Source of the DNA: Pseudomonas sp. MN1F
Lineage (GTDB): Bacteria; Pseudomonadota; Gammaproteobacteria; Pseudomonadales; Pseudomonadaceae
Direction of reading: 5' to 3'
NCBI RefSeq assembly: GCF_009391885.1
Contig: NZ_VZII01000029.1
Location: 24,751 to 88,750 of the forward strand
Length of the DNA: 64,000 bases
Each line of letters starts with the position of its first letter. The stretch's first letter is position 1. Below, piece after piece: positions 37,984 through 45,016 of this stretch. Both the position numbers and the translations under genes were made by a program. Under the pieces are notes generated by a model that saw nothing but the letters and a program-made list of their open reading frames with translations, was not told the origin of the DNA and ran no database searches.

Positions 37984-38301
37984 ATGAAACGCACCCTGCT
38001 GACCCTGACCCTGTCGATCCTTGCGGCCAACGCCTTCGCCCTGCCAGCTGCCGACCAGCACCTGACCGCCGAATCACGCTCCAGCGCTGCTGAAATCGCC
38101 CAACCGCTCAAAACCGTTGCCGAAGGTGGTTCGGATCGCCTGATCGAACGCTCCGGTCGTGTTGCCGAAGGTGGCTCGGACCGCCTGATCGAACGCTCTG
38201 GCCGTGTTGCCGAAGGTGGCTCGGACCGCCTGATCGAACGCTCTGGCCGTGTTGCCGAAGGTGGTTCGGATCGTCTGGTTGAAATCAGTCATGTGAGCTG
38301 A
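37984..38301 (+). CDS. Secreted 15-residue tandem-repeat protein, unknown function
   Basis: 105 residues: signal peptide (MKRTLLTLTLSILAANAFA, about 1-19), a short linker, then three copies of VAEGGSDRLIERSGR and a fourth partial copy ending VEISHVS. The repeat is exact at the protein level across the first three copies. The ATG at 37984 follows AGAGGAGC and begins the signal peptide; an upstream start at 37906 lacks one. I do not recognise a function. It is a small periplasmic or secreted repeat protein and is followed by a strong terminator. Confidence 0.85.
   Translation: MKRTLLTLTLSILAANAFALPAADQHLTAESRSSAAEIAQPLKTVAEGGSDRLIERSGRVAEGGSDRLIERSGRVAEGGSDRLIERSGRVAEGGSDRLVEISHVS
38116..38295 (+). 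repeat. Four 45-bp tandem repeats in a coding region
   Basis: Units at 38116-38160, 38161-38205, 38206-38250 and 38251-38295. Units 2 and 3 are identical; unit 1 differs at a few third-codon positions; unit 4 diverges at its end. They keep frame (15 codons each). Confidence 0.93.
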
Positions 38302-38351
38302 TCGCCATGGCCGAAAAGAACAATCTCTGTCACACCGCTTGCTCCCCTCCC

Positions 38352-38383
38352 AGCCCGGTCCATTGACCGGGCTTCGTTTTTTT
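38352..38383 (+). terminator. Strong intrinsic terminator after the repeat protein
   Basis: AGCCCGGTC (38352-38360) pairs with GACCGGGCT (38365-38373) around CATT, followed by TCG and seven Ts (377-383). This is a textbook rho-independent terminator. Confidence 0.93.
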
Positions 38384-38423
38384 ATCTAGAGTGCCCAGCC
38401 TCACCGTCACAGAAGCCCGCCCC

Positions 38424-39059
38424 ATGCTGCCGCGCGCCGAACAGAAGCTACAGACCCGCCAGGCCTTGCTGGACGCCGCCTGCCAGCTCATGGAGAGCGG
38501 CCGTGGCTTTGGCAGTGTGAGCCTGCGCGAAGTGGCCAAGGCGGCAGGCATCGTGCCTACCGGCTTCTATCGGCACTTTTCCGACATGGACGCCCTGGGC
38601 CTGGCACTGGTAGCCGAAGTCGATGCCACGTTCCGCCAGACCATCCGCCTGGTGCGGCATAACGAATTCGAGCTCGGCGGTATCACCGATGCGTCCGTGC
38701 GCATCTTCCTCGACGTGGTCGCCGCCCACCGCGCCCAGTTCCTGTTCCTGGCCCGCGAGCAGTACGGCGGCTCGCAAGCCGTGCGCCAGGCCATCGCCCG
38801 CCTGCGCCAGGACATCAGCGACGACCTGGCCACGGACCTTGCGCGGATGAAGCGCTGGCAGCATCTGGACAACGCCGCGCTGGCGGTGATGGCCGACCTG
38901 GTGGTGAAGACCGTGTTCGCCACCCTGCCGGAACTGATCGACAGCCCGGAGCCGGGTTATCCACAGGTGCTGAGCGCCCAGGAAAAGATCACCCAGCAAC
39001 TGCGCTTCATCTTCGTCGGTGCGCGCCACTGGCAAGGGCTGGGCAACCCACAACCCTAG
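38424..39059 (+). CDS. desT: DesT-like TetR-family repressor of fatty acid desaturation
   Basis: 211-residue TetR regulator starting LPRAEQKLQTRQALLDAACQ. The HTH runs from about 25 to 48 (SLREVAKAAGIVPTGFYRHF). The FLAREQYGGSQAVRQAIARLR segment and QLRFIFVGARHW end closely match P. aeruginosa DesT, which binds acyl-CoA and tunes the DesCB desaturase. The ATG at 38424 is chosen because DesT proteins start here; an in-frame GTG at 38391 would add eleven residues. The desaturase genes are not in this window. Confidence 0.85.
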   Translation: MLPRAEQKLQTRQALLDAACQLMESGRGFGSVSLREVAKAAGIVPTGFYRHFSDMDALGLALVAEVDATFRQTIRLVRHNEFELGGITDASVRIFLDVVAAHRAQFLFLAREQYGGSQAVRQAIARLRQDISDDLATDLARMKRWQHLDNAALAVMADLVVKTVFATLPELIDSPEPGYPQVLSAQEKITQQLRFIFVGARHWQGLGNPQP

Positions 39060-39102
39060 TTCTGCTACCATGGCGCCCTGCCCGAAAGCGACGAGCGCCC
39101 AC

Positions 39103-40200
39103 ATGCCCAACCCCCGCCCCACCCTGCCCGAACTGGCCCGCTTCAACCAGCACTTCGCCGAGCGCATCGTGCCGCTGTGGCAAGGCCCGGGCTGGAACGC
39201 TGAAATGGCCCTGCCCTACGAGGCCCTGGACGCCCAGCACCGTCCGTTGCCGGTGCAGCGCTACCGGGCCATGGCCTGTGCTCGCCAGCTGTACCTGTTC
39301 AGCAGCCGTATCGGGCAACCGGGGGCGGCCGAGCGGGCGGCGGCGCTGTTCCGTTCATTGCAGAAGCACTTCCACGATGCCGAGCACGGCGGCTGGTTCT
39401 ACAGCATCGACGCCGAGGGCAAGCCGCTGGACCGGCGCAAGGACCTGTACACCCACGCCTTCATCGTGTTCGCGTGCGCGCACTACTGGGGCAAGGTTGG
39501 CGAAGGCCTGGTGGAAGCCACCCTCAATGCCGCCCTGGAAGTGGTCGACGAGCAGTTCGCCCGGGATGATGGCCTGTATGAAGCCAGCCTTGGCGAAGAC
39601 TGGGCCGACCTCGGCAGCGGCCCGCTGCAGAACCCGCAGATGCACCTGGCCGAGGCCTTCCTGCAAGTGCTGGCGGTACGCGAGGACGAGCACGTGCAGC
39701 AGTCGCTGCTGCAACTGTGCACAGCCCTGCAGGAACATTTCATCGAGCCGCAACACGGGCTGATGCTGGAAAAGCCCCTCGGCGCTGTGGATAACTGGTT
39801 CGAGCCGGGGCATCAGTTCGAATGGTTCTACCTGCTGGAAACCTCACCGCTGCTGCGCGGGACCGCACTGCATGCCTCCATCGAGCGGGCCTTCGGCTAT
39901 GCCGAGCTGTGCGGGGTCAATAATGCGGCAGTGCTGGCCATGCTCGACGTAGAAGGCAGCGTACTCGATGCCACCCAGCGGATCTGGGCGCAGGCGGAAT
40001 ACCTGCGGGCGCTGGTTTTGCGTCCGGGGAATGAGGCGAAGCTGCTGGTCCAGTTGAAGGCGATGGAACAACAGTTTCTACATACCGGTGGCTGGTATGA
40101 ATGCCGGGATGGTGAAGGGGCGGTGAGCCGGCATGACATGCCGTCGACTACGCCTTATCACCTTGCTACCTGCCTGGAAGGTTTGCAGCGCCTGAGCTGA
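39103..40200 (+). CDS. AGE family epimerase/isomerase
   Basis: 365-residue (alpha/alpha)6-barrel sugar isomerase resembling N-acylglucosamine 2-epimerase and the mannose/aldose isomerase YihS. Conserved stretches include AEHGGWFYSIDAEGKPLDRRKDLYTHAFIVFA and NNWFEPGHQFEWFYLLE, with catalytic-type histidines in the THAF and GHQFEW motifs. It acts on a free sugar in the cytosol; the exact sugar is unknown. A REP pair follows its stop. Confidence 0.85.
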   Translation: MPNPRPTLPELARFNQHFAERIVPLWQGPGWNAEMALPYEALDAQHRPLPVQRYRAMACARQLYLFSSRIGQPGAAERAAALFRSLQKHFHDAEHGGWFYSIDAEGKPLDRRKDLYTHAFIVFACAHYWGKVGEGLVEATLNAALEVVDEQFARDDGLYEASLGEDWADLGSGPLQNPQMHLAEAFLQVLAVREDEHVQQSLLQLCTALQEHFIEPQHGLMLEKPLGAVDNWFEPGHQFEWFYLLETSPLLRGTALHASIERAFGYAELCGVNNAAVLAMLDVEGSVLDATQRIWAQAEYLRALVLRPGNEAKLLVQLKAMEQQFLHTGGWYECRDGEGAVSRHDMPSTTPYHLATCLEGLQRLS

Positions 40201-40207
40201 CACCTCC

Positions 40208-40328
40208 CCTGTGGGAGCGGCCTTGCGTCGCGAAAGGGCTGCAAAGCAGCCCCAGCAATTTATGCATTTGCGCTGAAACCGAGGGGCTGCTGCGCAGCCC
40301 TTTCGCGACGCAAGGCCGCTCCCACAGG
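40208..40328. repeat. REP pair between the AGE epimerase and SDR genes
   Basis: 35-base arms (40208-40242 and 40294-40328) are exact inverted copies, each with an internal REP-type palindrome. It lies between convergent genes and may serve as a bidirectional terminator. Confidence 0.88.
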
Positions 40329-40348
40329 TCGGTGACAGGGCCCTCGGA

Positions 40349-41116
40349 TCAGTCCCTGGTGGAGCGGTCGATCGACAGCCCCGCGAAGTCCTGGCGCACC
40401 GGCATCAGTTCGAGGCTGTTGATGTTGATGTGCGCCGGCTGATTGAGAATCCAGAAGATGGTCTCGGCAATGTCCTGCGGCTGGATCGGCTCGGCGCCCG
40501 CGTAGGTGGCGTCGTACTTGGCTTGGTCACCGCTGTTGCGCACCAGCGAAAACTCGCTCTCGCACAGGCCCGGCTCGATGTTGCTCACCCGCACGCCCGT
40601 GCCGCGCAGGTCGCAGCGCAGGCTCAGCGAGAACTGGCCGACGAAGGCTTTGGTGCCGCCATACACGTTACTGCCCGGGTATGGGTAGTTGCCCGCCACG
40701 GAACCGACGTTGAGGATCGACGCGCCGCGACCATGGGCGATCAGGCGTGGCAACAGCATGTGGGTGGTGTACATCAGGCCCTTGATGTTGGTGTCGACCA
40801 TGGTTTCCCAGTCGTCCAGGCTGCAGTTCTGCGCAGCGTCCACACCCAGCGCCAGGCCGGCATTGTTGACCAGGCCGCGCAGTTTGTCGAAACCGGCCGG
40901 CAGGCTGGCGATGGCCTGCTCCATGGCCTTGCGATCACGCACGTCGACGGCCAGGCCGTGCACTTCGGTCTTGGCCGACAGCTCGGCGCACAGGGCATCC
41001 AGGCGTTCCTTGCGACGGCCTGTGAGCACCAGTTTCCAGCCGGCCTCGGCGAAGCGGCGGGCGGTGGCCTCGCCGAAGCCGGAAGTGGCGCCAGTGATGA
41101 ATACGGTGGACGTCAT
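40349..41116 (-). CDS. Short-chain dehydrogenase, YdfG-like
   Basis: 255-residue classical SDR. The NAD(P) loop is TGATSGFGEATARRFAEAG near residue 7, NNAGLA is the adenine-stabilising motif and YGGTKAFVGQF holds the catalytic tyrosine and lysine, with the serine in NVGSVAGNYPYPGSNVYGG. The closest remembered family is YdfG, an NADP-dependent 3-hydroxy acid dehydrogenase. The ATG at 41116 follows a GGAAC-like site; the frame extends to 41191 without family support. It borders the atypical region. Confidence 0.88.
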   Translation of the reverse strand: MTSTVFITGATSGFGEATARRFAEAGWKLVLTGRRKERLDALCAELSAKTEVHGLAVDVRDRKAMEQAIASLPAGFDKLRGLVNNAGLALGVDAAQNCSLDDWETMVDTNIKGLMYTTHMLLPRLIAHGRGASILNVGSVAGNYPYPGSNVYGGTKAFVGQFSLSLRCDLRGTGVRVSNIEPGLCESEFSLVRNSGDQAKYDATYAGAEPIQPQDIAETIFWILNQPAHININSLELMPVRQDFAGLSIDRSTRD

Positions 41117-41264
41117 GCTCTGTTCCTCACGGTAGGTTGTCCTCGACAGCTTTGCAGCATGCCCGCGACGGGCGTTGGCAGCAAGCCGCACACCTAGCTG
41201 GTCATTTTTTGTTCATGTATGGCAAAGCCGCGTGGCAGAAGGCTCGGCGCCAGCTATGCGCATG

Positions 41265-41675
41265 TTATCCACAAGGCTTTCCCCACGGATTGGGGGCAAC
41301 TTGTCCACTGCGCGGAACCCTTTCAGCATGTCGTGGTCAGTGAGTATCTTTTCGGTGATGGCGCAACGCTTTCAAGCATGCCGCCTGCAGCGGTCTGTCC
41401 AAGGCTTTCCCACAGACTTATCCACAGGAAATGAAGCGCCCTTGGCAGGGCCAGGTATGTGCAGAAAACGGCTGTGAAATCATTCTCAAAGGGCCACTGA
41501 CCAAATTATGAGCAGATCCTTGCAGGCCACGAAACTAAAGGGATGGAGCGAGGTGCCACCATGTTTTCCACAGGCGGTTCCACATTTATCGTGGAAAAGA
41601 TTCAACCTGTGGAAACAAGGGCTTGCGAGAGGGTTGTCGAGTACGTCGAGAAAGATATGCGACAAGTTGTCCACA
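41265..41675 (+). promoter_or_regulatory. Cluster of DnaA-box-like sequences
   Basis: Perfect TTATCCACA at 41265-41273 and 41418-41426, plus near matches TTGTCCACT (41301-41309), TTTTCCACA (41564-41572) and TTGTCCACA (41667-41675). A sequence AAGGCTTTCC..CAC flanks both perfect boxes. Chance would give about half a perfect box per 64 kb, although other copies occur elsewhere in the window (near 7291, 33962, 38957 and 39786). It may titrate DnaA or be a relic origin. Confidence 0.5.
41563..41616. repeat. Nested inverted repeat in the DnaA-box cluster
   Basis: An outer arm at 41563-41574 pairs, with one extra T, with 41606-41616. An inner TTCCAC (41578-41583) pairs exactly with GTGGAA (41591-41596). 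Confidence 0.65.
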
Positions 41676-42233
41676 TAGGTAGATGTGCAATATGGAAGCC
41701 CTGCACCTCCACCAAGCCGCTCCCTCGACGCAGGCAGCGGGTTAGGTCTTGCGCTGCAACACCCCAATAGTCACCCGAGCAGAGTACTCGTGCGCCTAGT
41801 AAATACCCCGAATGGGAGAAGTGAACGAATTCCCCTGATCTCAAGGCCACGCTCTGGGATGACGTGCTCTGGACGGCACTACTCACCAAAAATTTTGCAT
41901 CCCAGCCAATGTCTTAATCCGGCCTGAGTCAGCATGAGGTTTACGTCCAACCAACGGTGCATTGGGTTGGAATCGCGGCAGGACTACATACAAGAGAAAT
42001 GCCCCTCAGGCATGCATTCAGTTGGAAACGCTGAACGCAAGCAATCCGAACAGGCGCCACATGCACACCCCATGAGATACGTCAGCCTCCAGGTAGGGAT
42101 GTCCGCCCAGCGGAAAGCCCTTCAGCCAACAAATTGTAATCAACGACGCAGCACTGTGGCCGCCCAGTCACTAAAGCTTAGCAGCGTGATCCGCTCTGAA
42201 CCCTTTGCTCCCAACCTCTTCGAAGGATACAAA

Positions 42234-42317
42234 ATGCTACGCCTAGCAGGCCTAGGCACCATTTTCCTCTCCCTCAAAATGTGTATAATTTGCCTCCAAA
42301 GTAACCCTTGCTTTTAA
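42234..42317 (+). CDS. Possible 27-residue hydrophobic small protein
   Basis: ATG at 42234 after GAAGGA at 7-8 bases, stop TAA at 42317. The peptide is hydrophobic (MLRLAGLGTIFLSLKMCIIC...) and could cross the membrane once, like type I toxin peptides. It overlaps a -10 element used by the downstream operon. No family recognised; coding is unproven. Confidence 0.25.
   Translation: MLRLAGLGTIFLSLKMCIICLQSNPCF
42285..42290 (+). promoter_or_regulatory. Candidate -10 (TATAAT) for the AT-rich operon
   Basis: A perfect TATAAT about 73 bp before the first ATG (42363). The -35 is weak (TTTTCC about 16 bp upstream). Transcription start near 42297 is inferred. Confidence 0.45.
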
Positions 42318-42362
42318 CCTATACTAGACTAAGTATCTAATCTTCGTAGGACAGGTAATATT

Positions 42363-42968
42363 ATGTCACTTCTCAGTCAACTCGAAGAACTACAGTGGAA
42401 ACAGCTGCAGCACGACGAGATGTATCACAAAGATATTTGGATACTGACTGTTCAGCAGCGCATCACACATATGGCTCTCCACTTATCAAAATACAGCTCA
42501 AAGCTAACTCGTGCTGCTTTTGAAAAAAATAATGTAGTGATGCATAAAGCGATCATAGACTCATTCATCATCACATTCTCGTCGGCGAATATATTTGATG
42601 TCTTACTCGGGGATATAGCATTCCCTGACATTAATGACTACGAGCATGACTTAAAAACCATATCTAAAAAGGCGTATGAGTCATTATCCCTGAGTGAAGA
42701 CAGCCCTATTATATCGCTCGCACTTAACATCCTAGATAATACAGGCAGAATGTGTAAAGTTGTTGAGTCATTGGACCACTTGGAAAATTTGTCATTCCGG
42801 GAGAACTTGGTCACTTGCCTAGTTCAGCTACTTAAGAATTTGTTTGGCTTATGCCACGCTCTCGAAATTAACGACATACCTGAGCAAATTTGCGAAAGAC
42901 TCTATAACGTTGAAAAAAGAAAGTCATTCTTCAAAAGAATGGGCAACTATAAAACAGGATACAAATAA
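42363..42968 (+). CDS. Helical protein, possible degenerate MazG-like fold (island gene A)
   Basis: 201-residue, all-alpha, AT-rich gene, the first of a four-gene operon; ATG after AGGACAGG. Two similar helical halves can be seen: MALHLSKYSSKL...DSFIITFSSANIFDVL (about 37-82) and LALNILDNTGRMCKVVE...LVTCLVQLLKNLFGLCHALEI (about 119-169). Both resemble the helix pattern of MazG-like NTP pyrophosphohydrolases, but the catalytic EExxE is absent (for example SKYSSK). MazG-like is therefore only an inference; an inactive nucleotide-binding form is possible. It overlaps gene B by 1 bp (TAATG). Confidence 0.55.
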   Translation: MSLLSQLEELQWKQLQHDEMYHKDIWILTVQQRITHMALHLSKYSSKLTRAAFEKNNVVMHKAIIDSFIITFSSANIFDVLLGDIAFPDINDYEHDLKTISKKAYESLSLSEDSPIISLALNILDNTGRMCKVVESLDHLENLSFRENLVTCLVQLLKNLFGLCHALEINDIPEQICERLYNVEKRKSFFKRMGNYKTGYK

Positions 42969-43684
42969 TGTTTTGGAGTGGCGATAAGCTCAAGGAAAAC
43001 CTGCCAAAACTCATCAAGAACTCAAGCGGCATAATCGACGACATAAAAGTTGACTGCGCGGCAATATCTCTTACTGTAGGAAGCGAAATCTACGTCACTC
43101 CTAATGGTGAAAAAGACCCTAATGTAAAGCAGATTTTAGACGACAAAAAGCCTCAGTTCGTCATACCTAAGGGACAGTTCGCACTTCTGCTAACGTCCGA
43201 GATAGTTAAAGTCCCAGATGACGCGCTAGCATTTATTTCATTTAAAGCAAAATATAAGTTCAAAGGCTTAATTAATGTCTCGGGTTTCCATGTGGATCCT
43301 GGATGGAAAGGCAGGCTAACATTTTCTGTATACAATGCCGGACCTACTGATATTGTTATGGAGAAAGGGCGACCTTTTGCACTAATTTGGTATGCAGACT
43401 TGGATCGAAAATCGACCGAGCCCTATACAAAACCTCATAATGCGAAAGAAGTCATTCATCTCGACTCTGATAAAGTTTCAGATATGACTGGAGAAGTCTT
43501 CTCTCCCTTCAAGTTGAAAAAGGAAATTGACGAACTCAAAAAAGAGCTACTAACACTCGAGAGTAAAATTATAACCCGATATTCCACTGTGATCTTTACG
43601 GTATTTATCGCACTGGTTGGCTATGCCTTGAAAGACAAATTTATGCCAATAATTCAGGCAATGTACAATTCATTTAAGTCGTAG
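42968..43684 (+). CDS. dCTP deaminase-like (dUTPase-fold) domain with membrane anchor, island gene B
   Basis: 238 residues. The Dcd/dUTPase-like domain (about 1-165) is clear: VPDDALAFISFK, GLINVSGFHVDPGWKGRL and VYNAGPTDIVMEKGRPFALI. Aligned to E. coli Dcd, the residues needed for deamination are changed: S111 to K93, R115 to K97 and E138 to S120. A coiled coil (about 182-203) and one membrane helix (about 205-221) follow, so it is probably tail-anchored with the domain in the cytosol. It may bind a nucleotide without deaminating it. AT-rich and co-transcribed with gene A. Confidence 0.75.
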   Translation: MFWSGDKLKENLPKLIKNSSGIIDDIKVDCAAISLTVGSEIYVTPNGEKDPNVKQILDDKKPQFVIPKGQFALLLTSEIVKVPDDALAFISFKAKYKFKGLINVSGFHVDPGWKGRLTFSVYNAGPTDIVMEKGRPFALIWYADLDRKSTEPYTKPHNAKEVIHLDSDKVSDMTGEVFSPFKLKKEIDELKKELLTLESKIITRYSTVIFTVFIALVGYALKDKFMPIIQAMYNSFKS

Positions 43685-43693
43685 GCACTAGCT

Positions 43694-44653
43694 ATGACCC
43701 TGATTATTGCTAATAAAATCCTCGAAAAATCAGTATGTTACGATAATTACTGGCAATTTGCCCATAACCGACAAGAGCGCTTGCGATCTACAGTCTTCCA
43801 CTTCGAACCACCAGCGGACGACATTATTGATCGATACAAGTTCACCAACTGCTATCGCGCACTTGACAGGACCTCCCAGTACTTAATAAAAAACATTCTG
43901 GAGCGTGGCGAATATGACGAGAAAGATACTTTTCTTCGCATCATGATATTTAAAGTCTTCAACAAGATAGAAACCTGGCAAGCTCTTGAAGATAAAGTTG
44001 GCTCCATTGATCTCTCAACTTTCAACGAAGAGCTATATGCCAAAGCGTTAGAAAGTATCTGCGCAGAAGACAAAAAAATCTACTCCGCCGCATACATAAT
44101 GCCTTCTGGCAAGAGGGAGTTTGGCTCATCAAAAAAACACGAAAACAATCTCCGAATGATTTCGTTCATGTTGAAACAAAAGTTTCAACACAAGGTCTGG
44201 GACACAAACAGCCTAGAAGAGAACTATGAACTTCTATTGAGCATTCCTTCCATAGGAAAATTTCTAGCCTATCAGTATGCCATTGACATAGGATACAGCA
44301 GATTTAGCAACACAATTGAAAATCAGTTCGTAGTAGCAGGCCCTGGCGCCGCCAGAGGAATAAAAAAATGCTTCCCAAATGCCAAGCCAGAAGACTTTAG
44401 ATACATAATAGAGTACATGACAGACAATCAGACTCATGAATTCGCTCGACTCGGAATTACATTCAATCACTTAAGAAATCGACACCTCCAACTTATTGAC
44501 TGTCAGAACCTTTTTTGCGAAATCGATAAATACCTGCGCGTTGCAAGGCCAACATTTGATAAAGCAGGCGCCAGAATAAAACAGCTTTACAAAAAAAAAC
44601 CAGACCCAATAAATTACAAGCTTCCATTACACTGGAATTCTTTTTTAGAGTGA
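43694..44653 (+). CDS. DNA base hypermodification-type protein (5-hmdU DNA kinase helical family), island gene C
   Basis: 319 residues. The N-terminal segment RYKFTNCYRALDRTSQYLIKNIL (R47 onwards), the FKVFNKIETWQALE block, an IYSAAYIMPSG motif and the core SIPSIGKFLAYQYAIDIGY (from S183), followed by GPGAARGI (216-223), match, as I recall it, the 5-hmdU DNA kinase helical / glutamyl-putrescinyl thymine pyrophosphorylase group. The IPSIG and GPGA elements resemble helix-hairpin-helix DNA glycosylase motifs. The P-loop kinase found in some family members is absent. It probably acts on a modified thymine-type base in DNA; whether it adds, moves or removes it is unknown. Confidence 0.7.
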   Translation: MTLIIANKILEKSVCYDNYWQFAHNRQERLRSTVFHFEPPADDIIDRYKFTNCYRALDRTSQYLIKNILERGEYDEKDTFLRIMIFKVFNKIETWQALEDKVGSIDLSTFNEELYAKALESICAEDKKIYSAAYIMPSGKREFGSSKKHENNLRMISFMLKQKFQHKVWDTNSLEENYELLLSIPSIGKFLAYQYAIDIGYSRFSNTIENQFVVAGPGAARGIKKCFPNAKPEDFRYIIEYMTDNQTHEFARLGITFNHLRNRHLQLIDCQNLFCEIDKYLRVARPTFDKAGARIKQLYKKKPDPINYKLPLHWNSFLE

Positions 44654-44657
44654 ATCA

Positions 44658-44987
44658 ATGAATTTCTATATATACAGAAAGCTTACTGTTAAAGAAAAGA
44701 AGTCTATAGCCTTCTTCATGGGACTACTTCTTATTGCAGTCATCGTCACTGCCTTTACGATGCCATACCCTCAAACGGAATGTATTATAGAGTCGTCCGC
44801 ATCAAATGACTCATCCATCGTATTAACAATTAAAAATGAATGCGTCACTACCCTTATCGAATCTATAACATTTGCCAGTCAAATCAAGCATATATTCTTT
44901 AGCGCAATTAGCTTCATTTTTCTCTACCTTATCATTTACTTCGGGGATAGATTTTTCACTTGGGTTTGGGAACGCCCCAATTCATAA
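44658..44987 (+). CDS. Two-TM small membrane protein, island gene D
   Basis: 109 residues with helices at about 16-35 and 78-96 and a roughly 40-residue loop between them holding two cysteines (C42, C62). The ends are basic/aromatic. No family recognised. It follows gene C by 4 bp and is the last gene of the operon, so it may be a membrane effector or anchor. It ends 29 bp before the convergent livF. Confidence 0.6.
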   Translation: MNFYIYRKLTVKEKKSIAFFMGLLLIAVIVTAFTMPYPQTECIIESSASNDSSIVLTIKNECVTTLIESITFASQIKHIFFSAISFIFLYLIIYFGDRFFTWVWERPNS

Positions 44988-44997
44988 AATTGAGGCG
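44973..44997 (+). terminator. Hairpin at the end of the AT-rich operon
   Basis: CGCCCCAATT (44973-44982) pairs with AATTGAGGCG (44988-44997) with one mismatch, around CATAA. It overlaps the gene D stop codon and lacks a U-tract, so termination is uncertain. Confidence 0.4.
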
Positions 44998-45016
44998 TGA
45001 ACTTCAGCTGTAACTA

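Larger units (their letters stand above)
41117..42362. other. 1.25-kb gene-poor region with DnaA-box cluster
   Basis: No ORF here has both family sequence and good coding features. The first 600 bases carry many TTATCCACA-like words and nested palindromes, detailed separately. GC falls gradually from the SDR gene to the AT-rich operon. Apart from a 27-codon ORF at 42234 and a -10 near 42285, nothing coding is convincing. No tRNA, integrase or direct-repeat att sites were seen by eye. Confidence 0.6.

Noticed and set aside
38116..38295. Regular 45-bp repeats that could suggest a CRISPR array
   Set aside because: There are no spacers, the repeats are contiguous and keep frame, and they encode a secreted protein.
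41137..42200. Several ORFs of 68-100 codons in the gene-poor region
   Set aside because: They overlap one another, lack ribosome sites and have no family sequence.
41117..45016. A prophage or integrative element with attachment sites
   Set aside because: No integrase, transposase, structural phage gene or flanking direct repeat was seen, so only a small cassette is supported.
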